NCBI GenBank assembly: GCA_040217815.1
Contig: JBEHWI010000014.1
Span: 25,053-89,052, forward strand
Source of the DNA: UBA5314 sp040217815
GTDB taxonomy: Bacteria; Bacillota; Syntrophomonadia; Syntrophomonadales; Syntrophomonadaceae
Length of the DNA stretch: 64,000 nt
Direction of reading: 5' to 3'
The translations under genes and the position numbers were made by a program. Position 1 is the first letter of the stretch, and each line of letters opens with the position of its first letter. The notes beneath the pieces were generated by a model. The model did no database searches. It had not been told where the DNA came from and was given only the letters and a program-made list of their open reading frames with translations. Positions 41,654 through 49,966 of the stretch are shown here, piece by piece.

Positions 41654-42384
41654 GATTAAGACCCCTTCCTCTCATGGAATTGCAGTTTGTCCCTTTCCAT
41701 TGCCTTATTTTCGGGATTCTCTTTATATGCAAAGGAACAAAGGGGTTGACTACCTTTAACACTTTAACAGAAATTTATAGGCTCTACAAGATATTTCTCG
41801 TATTTGAAGGTAGCATCCCCTGATTTAAGGGATCCAGGCAAAAAACCCCAACCCGTACAGCCGGTATTTTTTGCCCGGGTTTTATGGCTGTAAAACATGA
41901 CCAGATTATACAAAAACATGTTGGCCCCATTCACAAACCACTAGTCTTATTCTATATGAGCATGTGCAAGTCCTTCCATTCCTATACGAATATTTTATCT
42001 GTCAGGGAAATATTGCCATGCATTTTTGTATTCTTCGGCCATTTTTTTATTATTGCTTGCTTTTTCGCCCTATATTAAATTTGCTCGTTACGGGCTGATT
42101 TTTATTCCCAATATTAAATGTAGACTATTGCCCCAAATTTAATTCCAAAAATTCTAATTCCAGCTAGTACTCTGTTATCCGACCCAACAAACTTCTATAA
42201 ATATTAAATTATCACTCCAAAATATTTTTCACCAAAGCCTCTAAATCAAATGAGGCGGGTTTTCTCTTTAGCAGACCATTCCATAAGCCCATGTTATAAT
42301 TAGGTAAAAGCATGTAATGAATTCTTTTTTCGTACGTTCTTCCCAAATGTTAAACTCTTATCACTAAATCTGGGGGGTGTGAAT
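41654..42384. other. Long A/T-rich intergenic region
   Basis: This stretch separates the divergent glycosyltransferase and PilZ genes. It is clearly richer in A/T than its surroundings, especially 41880-42330. A hairpin GGCAAAAAA / TTTTTTGCC lies at about 41838-41875. The short frames in it lack ribosome sites. I see no riboswitch for cyclic di-GMP that I can recognise. Confidence 0.5.
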
Positions 42385-43104
42385 GTGCCAAGGAAAGAGG
42401 TTTTTCTAAATTTTCGGCTCATCGCGGGCTGGCTGTTTATGTGCAGTTTTGGATATACGGCCCCGGCTTATGCTGCGCCGGCTGAATGGACTGAATTCGC
42501 GCGCGCCCTGAACAACTCCATGGGGGGACATCAGGTATTTACCAGGAACACCTTTATCGTGCTGGCGATGGTTATAGTTATCACCGTTGTGCTGTTCATC
42601 ATGAACCGCATCTATTGGCGAAACCGTAAGGAAGAGATTGCCCAGTACGAGAAGAGGCGATTGGAGCATGTAGAACAGCCGGCCAGGCTAAAGCCTTCCG
42701 CCAGCAATCAGCGACGCCAATGGTTTAGAATTAAAACCGACCTTCTGATTAAGTGGATTCAGTCCCTGCGTGCTTCTACAATAAAGGAAACCCAGTATAA
42801 CAGAGATCAACTGGTGGATATAAGCGGAGGCGGCTTGAGTTTTACCACCCATAGCGCGCTATCGCCTGACGATGAGCTTAATTTTCAGTTGGACATTGGC
42901 AGCAAGAAGCCGCTGAACTTAAAAGGCAGGGTTCTTCGGGTTCAAGATGACGGCGACACGGTGCAGCCCACCTATTTTGTAGCTATTCAATTCAGCGATT
43001 TGTTGAGCGGCGAAAGAGACCGCCTGGTATCCTGGATATTGAAAGGTCAGAGAGAAGATCTGCAGGAGATAAAAATGGAAGAGAGTGCTGAACCGCCAGC
43101 ATAA
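42385..43104 (+). CDS. Membrane-anchored PilZ-domain protein
   Basis: The protein of about 239 residues has a signal-like hydrophobic start (LIAGWLFMCSFGYTAPAYAAP), a second helix (TFIVLAMVIVITVVLFIMNRIYW) and then a cytoplasmic PilZ domain with the RxxxR region (RRQWFRIK) and DISGGGLSF, the parts that bind cyclic di-GMP. GTG 42385 has GGGGGG seven bases upstream; GTG 42379 lies too close to it. It is divergent from the processive glycosyltransferase, which it may activate. The last residues are acidic. Confidence 0.87.
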   Translation: MPRKEVFLNFRLIAGWLFMCSFGYTAPAYAAPAEWTEFARALNNSMGGHQVFTRNTFIVLAMVIVITVVLFIMNRIYWRNRKEEIAQYEKRRLEHVEQPARLKPSASNQRRQWFRIKTDLLIKWIQSLRASTIKETQYNRDQLVDISGGGLSFTTHSALSPDDELNFQLDIGSKKPLNLKGRVLRVQDDGDTVQPTYFVAIQFSDLLSGERDRLVSWILKGQREDLQEIKMEESAEPPA

Positions 43105-43107
43105 ATG

Positions 43108-43181
43108 TGAAACAGGGGGACGGAGATTTTGTTGCATCTCAATAATTGTGGATGCCACAAAATCTCCGTCCCCCTGTTTCA
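43108..43181. repeat. 74-bp perfect hairpin (REP-like) between convergent genes
   Basis: Two perfect 25-base arms (43108-43132 and 43157-43181), beginning TGAAACAGGGGGACGG, enclose 24 bases that contain a further GCATC/GATGC stem. It lies four bases after the PilZ stop and eight before the bactofilin stop. The GGGGGACGG core recurs at 22491-22520. It may work as a terminator for both genes, and looks like a mobile REP element of the sort moved by RAYT proteins. Confidence 0.7.
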
Positions 43182-43188
43182 GACTAAA

Positions 43189-44406
43189 TCACGCCGCTTC
43201 GATATCCGGTCCGGGTTCAGGATTTTGATTCTCCGAGGTCTGCGGCTCAGTGGGTCCGGCCGGGTCCGGTTTCTTGGATCTCCAGTTGTAAAAATGCATT
43301 ACCACCATTCCCAGAGCCAAACACGACGCCGCCAGGCTTACCAGAAAACCGACCACCGGTACTTTAGACAATAAGATCAAGGCTAGAAAAGCTATCATAA
43401 AGGAAAAGAAAAACGGCATACGGTTTTCCCAGCCAAAATATTTGGCCAGATACCGCCCGATCACATCTCCGGCCAGAATTTTGGAGGCGAATAGTATGAA
43501 AACATAGAGAAAGAACATTATTATAGCCAGGGGTATGCCGATTACGGTAACAGTAAGCAGCAGGCCCGCCAGCGGTGTAAGCAGAAGAGCTAAAAATCCC
43601 CAGCCCAGAGTGCTTCCCGGAGCGCTCGAGACCGTCTCTCCCATATTGGGCAAGAGCCGGGGAGATACCCAGTAGCAGATGGCCCACAAAAGCAGCCCGG
43701 CAGCAATCCATCCCAGCGCGTTCAACCATGAAAAGCCGGTGCTGGTCTTCTTATCAGGAACATTGGCAACAGTCTGCTGCCACGATATGCCGTTGATTTG
43801 GGCCTGGGGCGATATATTGGCCTGATTGGGAGAGCCGTAGCTTATGGCGCCCTTGACAACCGCAGCCGGCCCCACACTTAAGGTCTGTACATTCCAAATA
43901 GTAACCGTCCCGTTGACCGTACCGTTGAGCCGCATTTCTGCTGCGCTTCCCATCAATTGACCGTCGATGCGACCGGCGGTGCCGATGCTGTTGCCGAAGC
44001 CCAGCACGTCACGGCCAACAACGGCCTGCTCCCGCACCTCGACGTTGTTGGCTGCGGCAGTCACACTGCCCTTGATCTGCCCCTGAATATCGATCTGATT
44101 GGCCGCTCCCCGCACATCACCATTGACAACTCCTTTAACGGTGATAGACTGAGCGGCGGCAATCACATCTCCGTTGACCTTTCCATTGATTGTGACTGAT
44201 TGGCCGGCCACAAATACGTCTCCGTCCACATCGGCGTTAACCGTAACGTAATTGCCGCTTAGAAACAGCGGCCCCACCAAATTACCTTCCGCAATAGTAA
44301 GCGTGTCGCCACTTTTGATCTCAACCGCCCAGACTGGTGAAGCAATAAAAACAGCCAACAGCAAGGTCAGGACCAAGCCAAGGCCCATTTTTCTCACACT
44401 ACGCAT
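43189..44406 (-). CDS. Bactofilin-like polymer-forming membrane protein
   Basis: The 405-residue protein has a signal peptide (LGLVLTLLLAVFIASPVWAVE), then about 170 residues of repeating right-handed beta-helix units (VNADVDGDVFVAGQSVTINGKVNGDVIAAAQ and so on) as in bactofilins and DUF583. The C-terminal half has about four membrane helices (residues 235-380) and a polar tail. ATG 44406 has AGGAGG eight bases upstream and overlaps the anti-sigma stop. It is the last gene of an ECF sigma and anti-sigma operon. A structural role at the cell envelope is inferred. Confidence 0.83.
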   Translation of the reverse strand: MRSVRKMGLGLVLTLLLAVFIASPVWAVEIKSGDTLTIAEGNLVGPLFLSGNYVTVNADVDGDVFVAGQSVTINGKVNGDVIAAAQSITVKGVVNGDVRGAANQIDIQGQIKGSVTAAANNVEVREQAVVGRDVLGFGNSIGTAGRIDGQLMGSAAEMRLNGTVNGTVTIWNVQTLSVGPAAVVKGAISYGSPNQANISPQAQINGISWQQTVANVPDKKTSTGFSWLNALGWIAAGLLLWAICYWVSPRLLPNMGETVSSAPGSTLGWGFLALLLTPLAGLLLTVTVIGIPLAIIMFFLYVFILFASKILAGDVIGRYLAKYFGWENRMPFFFSFMIAFLALILLSKVPVVGFLVSLAASCLALGMVVMHFYNWRSKKPDPAGPTEPQTSENQNPEPGPDIEAA

Positions 44407-44917
44407 TGTCATACCCTCCTTTTCTGATCTGTACCAGTATGCCTGCCAGGCAGGCGAGTAAAACGATAAAAGTCGGAGTCATTCCAACCGGTTCACCCTG
44501 CAAAACATGCTGGGCCGCTATAGTCAGAAATCTGCCCAGGAAAATCAGCAGGTGCATGGCCAGATTCCCCCCCAGCATGAACTGTAAAACCGATGAGAAC
44601 CATTCGATCAGCGGAATCCAGTTGTCAGCCAAGGCCAACAGGCCTGAAATAACAAGCAGTGCTGGTACGCCCACCTTTAAAGTCCAGCAAGATCGTTCCC
44701 GCCGCCTCAACCGGCCTTGAACGTAGGCCCCCAAATCGGCTGGCAAGTCTATCCCCTGCAAGGCATCCCGTATCATCCGGTTTTCTTCCTTTAAGGCCAA
44801 AACCCCATCACGGCATTGGGGACACTGTTGCAGGTGGGACTGCATCTGCCGGCTGCTTTCTTTGGTCATCTCCCCGTCGATATATGCACTTAACTCCTGC
44901 CTATCCAGGCATTGCAT
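44399..44917 (-). CDS. Membrane anti-sigma factor (zf-HC2 type)
   Basis: The 172-residue protein has the zinc anti-sigma motif H28-xxx-C32-xx-C35 near the start (MQSHLQQCPQC), which folds over the sigma factor, and two membrane helices (about residues 76-92 and 144-163). It starts six bases after the sigma gene, as usual for such pairs, and overlaps the bactofilin-like gene by eight bases. It should hold the ECF sigma inactive until an envelope signal arrives. No protease gene for its cleavage is next to it. Confidence 0.87.
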   Translation of the reverse strand: MQCLDRQELSAYIDGEMTKESSRQMQSHLQQCPQCRDGVLALKEENRMIRDALQGIDLPADLGAYVQGRLRRRERSCWTLKVGVPALLVISGLLALADNWIPLIEWFSSVLQFMLGGNLAMHLLIFLGRFLTIAAQHVLQGEPVGMTPTFIVLLACLAGILVQIRKGGYDNA

Positions 44918-44923
44918 AACACT

Positions 44924-45463
44924 TTACCCCTTTTGTTCAAGAATTTCTTTCATCCTGGCCTTGCCCCGATGCAGCCAGGTGCCCACCAGAGAGGCCGCTA
45001 CTCCCAATACTTCAGACATCTCGTCATAGCTCAAGTCCTGATAGTAGCGCAGTACCAGGGCCGTCCGCTCTTTTTCCGGAAGCTTGAGTAAAGCCTGCCG
45101 AACAATAATTTGCTCCTCGGCATCTACAGCCGCCTGGGCCGGATCAGGTTCCAGGCCGGCCTGTGAATATCTCAGCAGGCGGGGAAGAAGGCCTTGCCAG
45201 GTTTTGCGGCGCCGCAAGAGGTCCAGACAGTGGTTGTAAACCACCTTCATCAACCAGGGTTTAAAGCCCTGTACAGGAATCTTTTCCGGGGATTCGTACA
45301 ATTTTACGAATACATCCCCGGCTGCGTCCCGGGCCTCTTCCTCTGATTTAAGAAGGCAGAAGGCCAACCGGTACACCTGGGGGGCGTATTGTTCAGCAAG
45401 GCCGCTCAAGGCCTGGCCGTCGCCCATACGCGCCCGGCCAATCAGTCTTTCCTCATTGTCCAT
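44924..45463 (-). CDS. ECF RNA polymerase sigma factor
   Basis: The 179-residue protein has region 2 (LAFCLLKSEEEARDAAGDVFVKLYES, FKPWLMKVVYNHCLDLLRRR) and region 4 (LPEKERTALVLRYYQDLSYDEMSEVLGVAASLVGTWLHRGKARM), and no region 3, so it is an ECF sigma. ATG 45463 has GGGTGG before it. Together with the anti-sigma and bactofilin-like genes it forms a three-gene unit. I could not find a convincing ECF-type promoter upstream, so autoregulation is not shown. Confidence 0.9.
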   Translation of the reverse strand: MDNEERLIGRARMGDGQALSGLAEQYAPQVYRLAFCLLKSEEEARDAAGDVFVKLYESPEKIPVQGFKPWLMKVVYNHCLDLLRRRKTWQGLLPRLLRYSQAGLEPDPAQAAVDAEEQIIVRQALLKLPEKERTALVLRYYQDLSYDEMSEVLGVAASLVGTWLHRGKARMKEILEQKG

Positions 45464-45799
45464 AAATTCCACCCGGGTTCTTATTTCCTGCTTCTAAATA
45501 ATAAACGGGCCAGATCACCGGTTTATTTCTGAGATTAAAAATATTTTTCCCTGTTATATTATTGCTATCGCATAACGGGGAAGATAATTTCAATATTATG
45601 GAGGATTTGATGTGTATTAAGGGGTTAAAGAGGAAACAATAGTCAGTAACATGGGCTCAATATTCAAGGAGTCTATTTTTTCTCTTGCGACGATGCAACA
45701 AGGAGGCCAGATAAATAAAGATGAAATCTGCCTGGTTCTTGTTCCTATCTCCTTTCCGGAGACTAAGTCCAAGAGTACATCCAGAAAGGAGCAGAAAGA
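45464..45799. other. Intergenic region before the zinc-ribbon gene
   Basis: A possible plus-strand promoter TTGCTA-17-TAATTT lies at 45562-45590. Downstream a good ribosome site GGAGG before ATG 45611 opens only a ten-codon frame, MCIKGLKRKQ. Nothing else is recognised. Confidence 0.4.
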
Positions 45800-46108
45800 A
45801 TGTACGAAGACAAGTATCTAGTCTGCCAGGACTGCGGTAATGAATTTACTTTTTCCGCCTCGGAGCAGGAATTCTACGCCGAAAAAGGTTTTGAGAACCT
45901 GCCTGGCCGCTGCGCACCCTGTCGGAAAGCCCGCAAGCAGAGGCGCAACAGTCAGCACACCTCAAATTATCGTGAAGACCGTCCCATGTTCCAAACGGTT
46001 TGCGCTGCTTGCGGCGCCGAAACCAGTGTGCCGTTTGAACCCAGCGGGGAACGCCCGGTCTACTGCCGGGACTGTTACCAGGTTCGCAAGGTCAAGACCT
46101 ATCGATAA
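45800..46108 (+). CDS. Small zinc-ribbon protein
   Basis: This 102-residue protein has four CxxC pairs: C9xxC12 (CQDCGNEF), GRCAPCRKARK, CAACGAE and CRDCYQ, so it should bind two zinc ions. The first half matches a widespread probable zinc-ribbon domain of Firmicutes, the second a CxxC-x17-CxxC domain. AGAAAGGAG lies before the ATG. It is basic and may bind RNA or DNA; that is inference. It stands alone between a structured repeat and the ECF operon. Confidence 0.8.
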   Translation: MYEDKYLVCQDCGNEFTFSASEQEFYAEKGFENLPGRCAPCRKARKQRRNSQHTSNYREDRPMFQTVCAACGAETSVPFEPSGERPVYCRDCYQVRKVKTYR

Positions 46109-46136
46109 AGTTCCCATAATAAAAGTCAGGCTTTGG

Positions 46137-46442
46137 GGCTGTCTCAAATGAGGCAGCCTCAGCTTGTCAATAAAGTCGTCAAGCTGTCCAGAGCGAGCGA
46201 TGGAAGCACCATCCAGGCACCACGATTTGCGCTCCGCTACGCTTCGCATATTATTAAGGTTGCGAAGAGCAAGGCGCGAGACAGTCCTGCGATTGAGGCG
46301 TACATAAGTACGTTGATTGAACAGGACTGTCGAGCAACGCAGACGACGCCCATGCACGGGCTAGTGCAGCGATGCCAGGATGGCAAAGAGCTGCGAATTC
46401 GCTTTTGTCGCTCGCTCTGGGGCTGCCTCCAAAGAGGCAGCC
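46137..46442. repeat. 306-bp structured repeat element
   Basis: The ends are hairpins with GGCTGYCTC and GAGGCAGCC stems (46137-46158 and 46421-46442). Inside, CCAGAGCGAGCGA (46188-46200) pairs with TCGCTCGCTCTGG (46408-46420), and further stems include ACAGTCCTG/CAGGACTGT and CGTAC/GTACG. The part 46345-46394 (GACGCCCATG onward) recurs twice in the element at 53242-53498. The right hairpin is followed by TTCTTCTTT and could end plus-strand transcripts. It is probably a non-autonomous mobile or RNA-forming element. Confidence 0.65.
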
Positions 46443-46555
46443 TTCTTCTTTATGGCAATGTATATCTTCCCTGCGCCTATCCAATTTCCAGGAAATGAAG
46501 TAGTATTGAATATTATGAAACAGAAGCTACTTAAATCACAGAGGAGATTTAGGTC

Positions 46556-47650
46556 ATGGAAAAGATAGATGTTGCCATAATTGGTGCCGGAGTAGTCGGT
46601 CTGGCTATAGCCAGGGAATTGTCAAAAGACTCACCGAGGACAATTGCTGTCCTGGAAGGCAATCCCCGGTTCGGCCAGGAAACCTCCAGCCGCAACAGCG
46701 AGGTGATCCACTCCGGTCTCTACTACCCCTCTTCCATGCTCAAAACCCGCCTGTGCCTGGAAGGCAACCGGCTCCTCTACGATTTCTGCCAGAATCACAA
46801 AGTAAAGCACTTCGCCACTGGCAAACTGGTCATCAGCAGTATTGAAGAAGGTGAAGACAAACTCGAACCGCTTATCCGGCAGGCCAGAGCCAATGACGTA
46901 GCGGTTGAACCCCTTAGCAAGCGACAGCTAAAGAATACTGAGCCCCTGGTTGAGGCCAGCTCCGGGTTTTTTGTCCCTTCAACCGGCATTATTGATTCCC
47001 ACGGCCTTATGCAGGCCCTTTATTACCTGGCTCGTGAAAGCCAGGTGGTCTTCCTTTTTAATACCCCACTGCTAAATGCTCAATATGACGGAAATGCTTA
47101 TCTGCTCACTACTCCCAGGGAACGGATAAAGGCGGATATTCTGATAAATGCGGCTGGTCTGGGCGCCTCCCGGATAGCCGAAATGCTGGGTTTGGATATT
47201 GACGGTTGCGGCTACCGTCTGCATCCCTGCAAGGGTGAATATTTTAAAATTCAGCGCCGTTTCCCGGTCAAACACCTCGTTTATCCCCTGCCGGGCCCGA
47301 TGAGCCTGGGAATTCACCTGACCATTGATACCGGGGGCGGGCTGCGCCTGGGTCCCAATGCCTTTTATGTGGATGATATAATCTATATGGTAAATGAAGA
47401 ACACCGCCTGGAATTCTTCCAGGCGGCGGTGCAATATCTTCCCTTTATTCAATTGGGGGACTTGGCCCCTGACTTTGCAGGGGTGAGGCCCAAACTCCAG
47501 GGACCTGGAGAAGATCCCCGGGACTTTGTCATTCGCGAAGAAACCGACCGGAGACTGCCGGGGCTTATAAACCTTATTGGCATTGAGTCGCCCGGCCTTA
47601 CTTCCAGCCTGGCTATAGGCCGCTATGTCAGCAAAATACTGGGCAGCTGA
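46556..47650 (+). CDS. FAD-dependent oxidoreductase (LhgO/L-2-hydroxyglutarate oxidase-like)
   Basis: The 364-residue DAO-family protein has the FAD loop DVAIIGAGVVGLAIARELS (residues 5-23), EVIHSGLYYP as in LhgO and the GIESPGLTSSLAIG C-terminal FAD block. The shape fits L-2-hydroxyglutarate oxidase or dehydrogenase, but related enzymes act on glycerol-3-phosphate or other 2-hydroxy acids, so the substrate is not certain. AGGAGATTTAGGTC lies before ATG 46556. It is monocistronic and convergent with the TPM/LemA pair. Confidence 0.82.
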   Translation: MEKIDVAIIGAGVVGLAIARELSKDSPRTIAVLEGNPRFGQETSSRNSEVIHSGLYYPSSMLKTRLCLEGNRLLYDFCQNHKVKHFATGKLVISSIEEGEDKLEPLIRQARANDVAVEPLSKRQLKNTEPLVEASSGFFVPSTGIIDSHGLMQALYYLARESQVVFLFNTPLLNAQYDGNAYLLTTPRERIKADILINAAGLGASRIAEMLGLDIDGCGYRLHPCKGEYFKIQRRFPVKHLVYPLPGPMSLGIHLTIDTGGGLRLGPNAFYVDDIIYMVNEEHRLEFFQAAVQYLPFIQLGDLAPDFAGVRPKLQGPGEDPRDFVIREETDRRLPGLINLIGIESPGLTSSLAIGRYVSKILGS

Positions 47651-47665
47651 CTTTCATTCGGGACG

Positions 47666-48409
47666 TCACCAATCGGCGTCGGCTCCGCCTCCGCCACCGG
47701 AGCCTCCTCCGAAATCACCTCCGCCACCACCGAAGCCACCTCCACCGCCAAACGGCCCGCCAAAACCGCCGAACCACCAGATACCGCGCCGGGCTAAAAA
47801 CAGCGATATCAGAATAAAGAAGATCAGTCCGACGACCTGGGCCCAGCCGGCTTTATTATTGGTCTTTTTAGCCGGCTGCACCGCCTTGTCAGCGGAAATG
47901 GGGCTTATGTTTATTCCATACTCCGTATTGACTTCGGCCAGCAGAGCATTATAGGTGTTTATAATCCCCGCATCGTACTGTCCTTTGGCAAAATAAGGCA
48001 CCAGGTTTTCATCTAATATGCGCCCGGTCTTTCCATCGGGCAGAGCTCCCTCCAGCCCGTACCCCACTTCGATGCGGCTTTTGCGCTCATTTAAGGCTAC
48101 CAATATCAGGACCCCGTTGTTCTTGGTCTTGTCGCCAATTCCCCACTGGCGCAAAACATCCAGGGCAAATTCTTGCTGGCTGGCCCCGTTAAGCGTCTTG
48201 ACCGTTAAAACCACGATCTGGGCGCCTGAAGCAGCCTCAAGATTCTGCCCGGTAGCCACAATAGCCTGCTCCGTGGATTGGGACAATATTCCCGCCTCGT
48301 CCAGGCAGTATACGTCAGCCGGTGGTTTGGGAATATTGGATACCGCCATCGCGCTTCCCGCCATCATGAAGAGCAGAAAAATGCTTAAGCATGCAATATA
48401 CTTTTTCAT
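47666..48409 (-). CDS. TPM-domain membrane protein (YgcG-like)
   Basis: The 247-residue protein has a signal peptide (ACLSIFLLFMMAGSAMA), a TPM (DUF477) domain at about 30-150 (YCLDEAGILSQ, GIGDKTKNNGVLILVALNERKSRIEVGYGLEG, DAGIINTYNAL), one membrane helix (VVGLIFFILISLFLA) and a glycine-rich tail that ends in ADADW. It lies just downstream of lemA, the usual pairing. TPM proteins are linked with membrane or photosystem repair in plants; in bacteria the role is unknown. Confidence 0.88.
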   Translation of the reverse strand: MKKYIACLSIFLLFMMAGSAMAVSNIPKPPADVYCLDEAGILSQSTEQAIVATGQNLEAASGAQIVVLTVKTLNGASQQEFALDVLRQWGIGDKTKNNGVLILVALNERKSRIEVGYGLEGALPDGKTGRILDENLVPYFAKGQYDAGIINTYNALLAEVNTEYGINISPISADKAVQPAKKTNNKAGWAQVVGLIFFILISLFLARRGIWWFGGFGGPFGGGGGFGGGGGDFGGGSGGGGGADADW

Positions 48410-48441
48410 ATAGTGCTCCCTTTAAGAGGGTTTAAAAATAA

Positions 48442-48999
48442 CTAGAATTGAACTTTAGGCGTTTCCTTGGCTGACTCCGGTGCCTTGAAGTATTCACGGG
48501 CAGTGAAACCTGACATGTTGGCAATGATGTTGCCCGGGAACTTCTTGATCCGGGTGTTGTAGTTCTGCACAGCGTCATTGTAATCTTTGCGGGCTACCGC
48601 CAGGCGGTTTTCGGTACCGGCCAGTTCATCTGACAGCTGCCGGAAATTGGCGTCTGATTTTAATTGCGGGTAGTTTTCCACCACTACCAACAGGCGGGAA
48701 AGAGCCCCGCTCAGCTCGGCATCAGCCTTGGCCTTATCTGCCACAGTCGTAGAACCGGCCAGTTTGGCACGAGCTTCGGCCACCTGCGTAAAAATCTCTT
48801 TTTCCTGGGTGGCATAGCCCTTGGTGGTGGCCACCAGATTCGGGATCAAATCGCTGCGCCTCTGCAGCTGGTTTTCTACCTGGCTCCACTTGCCGTCGAT
48901 ATTCTCATTGGCGCTGACCAGGCCGTTGTACATGGAAACCCCGCCGATCAAGGCTATCACGATCACTCCAATAATAATCCATAATACCGGTTTGTTCAC
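48442..48999 (-). CDS. lemA: LemA family protein
   Basis: This 185-residue protein has one N-terminal membrane helix (VLWIIIGVIVIALIGGVSMYNGLV) and a long helical domain with the LemA signatures VQNQLQRRSDLIPNLV-like (here VENQLQRRSDLIPNLVAT), EKEIFTQVAEARAKL and FPGNIIA. GTG 48999 is preferred because GGAAGGGG lies seven bases upstream; a longer frame starts at 49029. It is the first gene of the pair with the TPM protein. The function is unknown; envelope stress has been proposed. Confidence 0.9.
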   Translation of the reverse strand: MNKPVLWIIIGVIVIALIGGVSMYNGLVSANENIDGKWSQVENQLQRRSDLIPNLVATTKGYATQEKEIFTQVAEARAKLAGSTTVADKAKADAELSGALSRLLVVVENYPQLKSDANFRQLSDELAGTENRLAVARKDYNDAVQNYNTRIKKFPGNIIANMSGFTAREYFKAPESAKETPKVQF

Positions 49000-49144
49000 A
49001 TTTTTACCCCTTCCCATTTTAATGTCCAATGCATATCCTATATTTTACATCAATTCTTGCTTCGGTAGAACAGCAAGAATTGCTCGATGAATCAAGCCCC
49101 ACCGTTATTGGCGGGGTTTGACCTTCACTTGATTATTATACGAC

Positions 49145-49366
49145 CTATCTCTCCATCCGCTTACACACCTTCATATGCCCCTCGGAGATCCCATCGCAAA
49201 AGGGCATACTGTCCGATTTTCCGCAGCGGCAGATGGCAACCGGCATCTCTTTTACAATGGTATGGCCCTGGTCATCCACCAGATGAATGTGTCCGGCGAC
49301 AATAGCCGGCCCATTGGAGAGGATCTGAATCGTTCCTTCTGACACTCCTTGCTCCCATCCTTTCAT
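49145..49366 (-). CDS. CDGSH-type Fe-S protein
   Basis: The 73-residue protein carries a CDGSH-like site near the C-terminus: C46-R-C48-G-K-S-D-S-M-P-F-C57-D-G with a histidine in SEGH, three Cys and one His that hold a 2Fe-2S cluster. The segment between CDG and the histidine is longer than in the classic CDGSH. Electron transfer or redox sensing is likely. The start is ATG 49366, but GTG 49345 with GGGAGCAAGG before it is an alternative. It is a single gene. Confidence 0.8.
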   Translation of the reverse strand: MKGWEQGVSEGTIQILSNGPAIVAGHIHLVDDQGHTIVKEMPVAICRCGKSDSMPFCDGISEGHMKVCKRMER

Positions 49367-49450
49367 TGTTTGTTAGTATTATTTTTGCCTCGATAAAATG
49401 ATAAAATCCGCCGTAAAAAAATAAACCCTGGAGTTCCAGGGCATTAAAAA

Positions 49451-49720
49451 TTACTCAAATTGGCTATAGTCCAGTTTTAATACTTTCTCCAACTCCTGTA
49501 GAATCGACTGTTGTTCCGGATCTTTTACCATCCGGTCGACTTTTTGAACAACCATCAACATTTCATACAATTGTTGCTGGGCCTGTTCAATCAATTCAGG
49601 GTCCAGGTACTTCATGGCCAGCTCATAGTTGCTGTGCGCCTCGCAGGAATAATAAATCACTCTCTCTATTACACTCATCTCGCAGGGATTTTTATCCTTT
49701 AGATACTCCGGCAGGATCAT
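49451..49720 (-). CDS. Small helical protein of unknown function
   Basis: An 89-residue protein, all alpha by its pattern (EMSVIERVIYYSCEAHSNYELAMKY, LIEQAQQQLYEMLMVVQKVDRM), without a membrane span. ATG 49720 is chosen because GGTGGG lies upstream. It resembles small four-helix-type proteins but I cannot name a family. It is monocistronic. Confidence 0.6.
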   Translation of the reverse strand: MILPEYLKDKNPCEMSVIERVIYYSCEAHSNYELAMKYLDPELIEQAQQQLYEMLMVVQKVDRMVKDPEQQSILQELEKVLKLDYSQFE

Positions 49721-49966
49721 AGTTGAAACCCACCTTTCCTTGATAAAAACCGGCAATTGGTAGAATCAAAGGTCTTGACTAATATTTCTCCCACTGCAGC
49801 CTTATTCCTTTAAAAGATCCTCGATAAAAAACTTGGCTTCGCAACTATTAGGGGTGCAATTTTTTTGGCGCTGTGCTACCTTGGAAATAGATAAAACCCT
49901 GCCAAAGGACAAATCGTACCCAACTTTCTTTCCAGAGGAAACAGGGGTTAATTAGGAGGAGCTCTC

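Noticed and set aside
41884..42078. 64-codon plus-strand frame in the A/T-rich gap
   Set aside because: No ribosome site, odd composition and no resemblance to known proteins; long A/T-rich gaps give such frames by chance.
45653..45826. 56-codon plus-strand frame before the zinc-ribbon gene
   Set aside because: It overlaps the zinc-ribbon start in another frame and has no ribosome site at its ATG.
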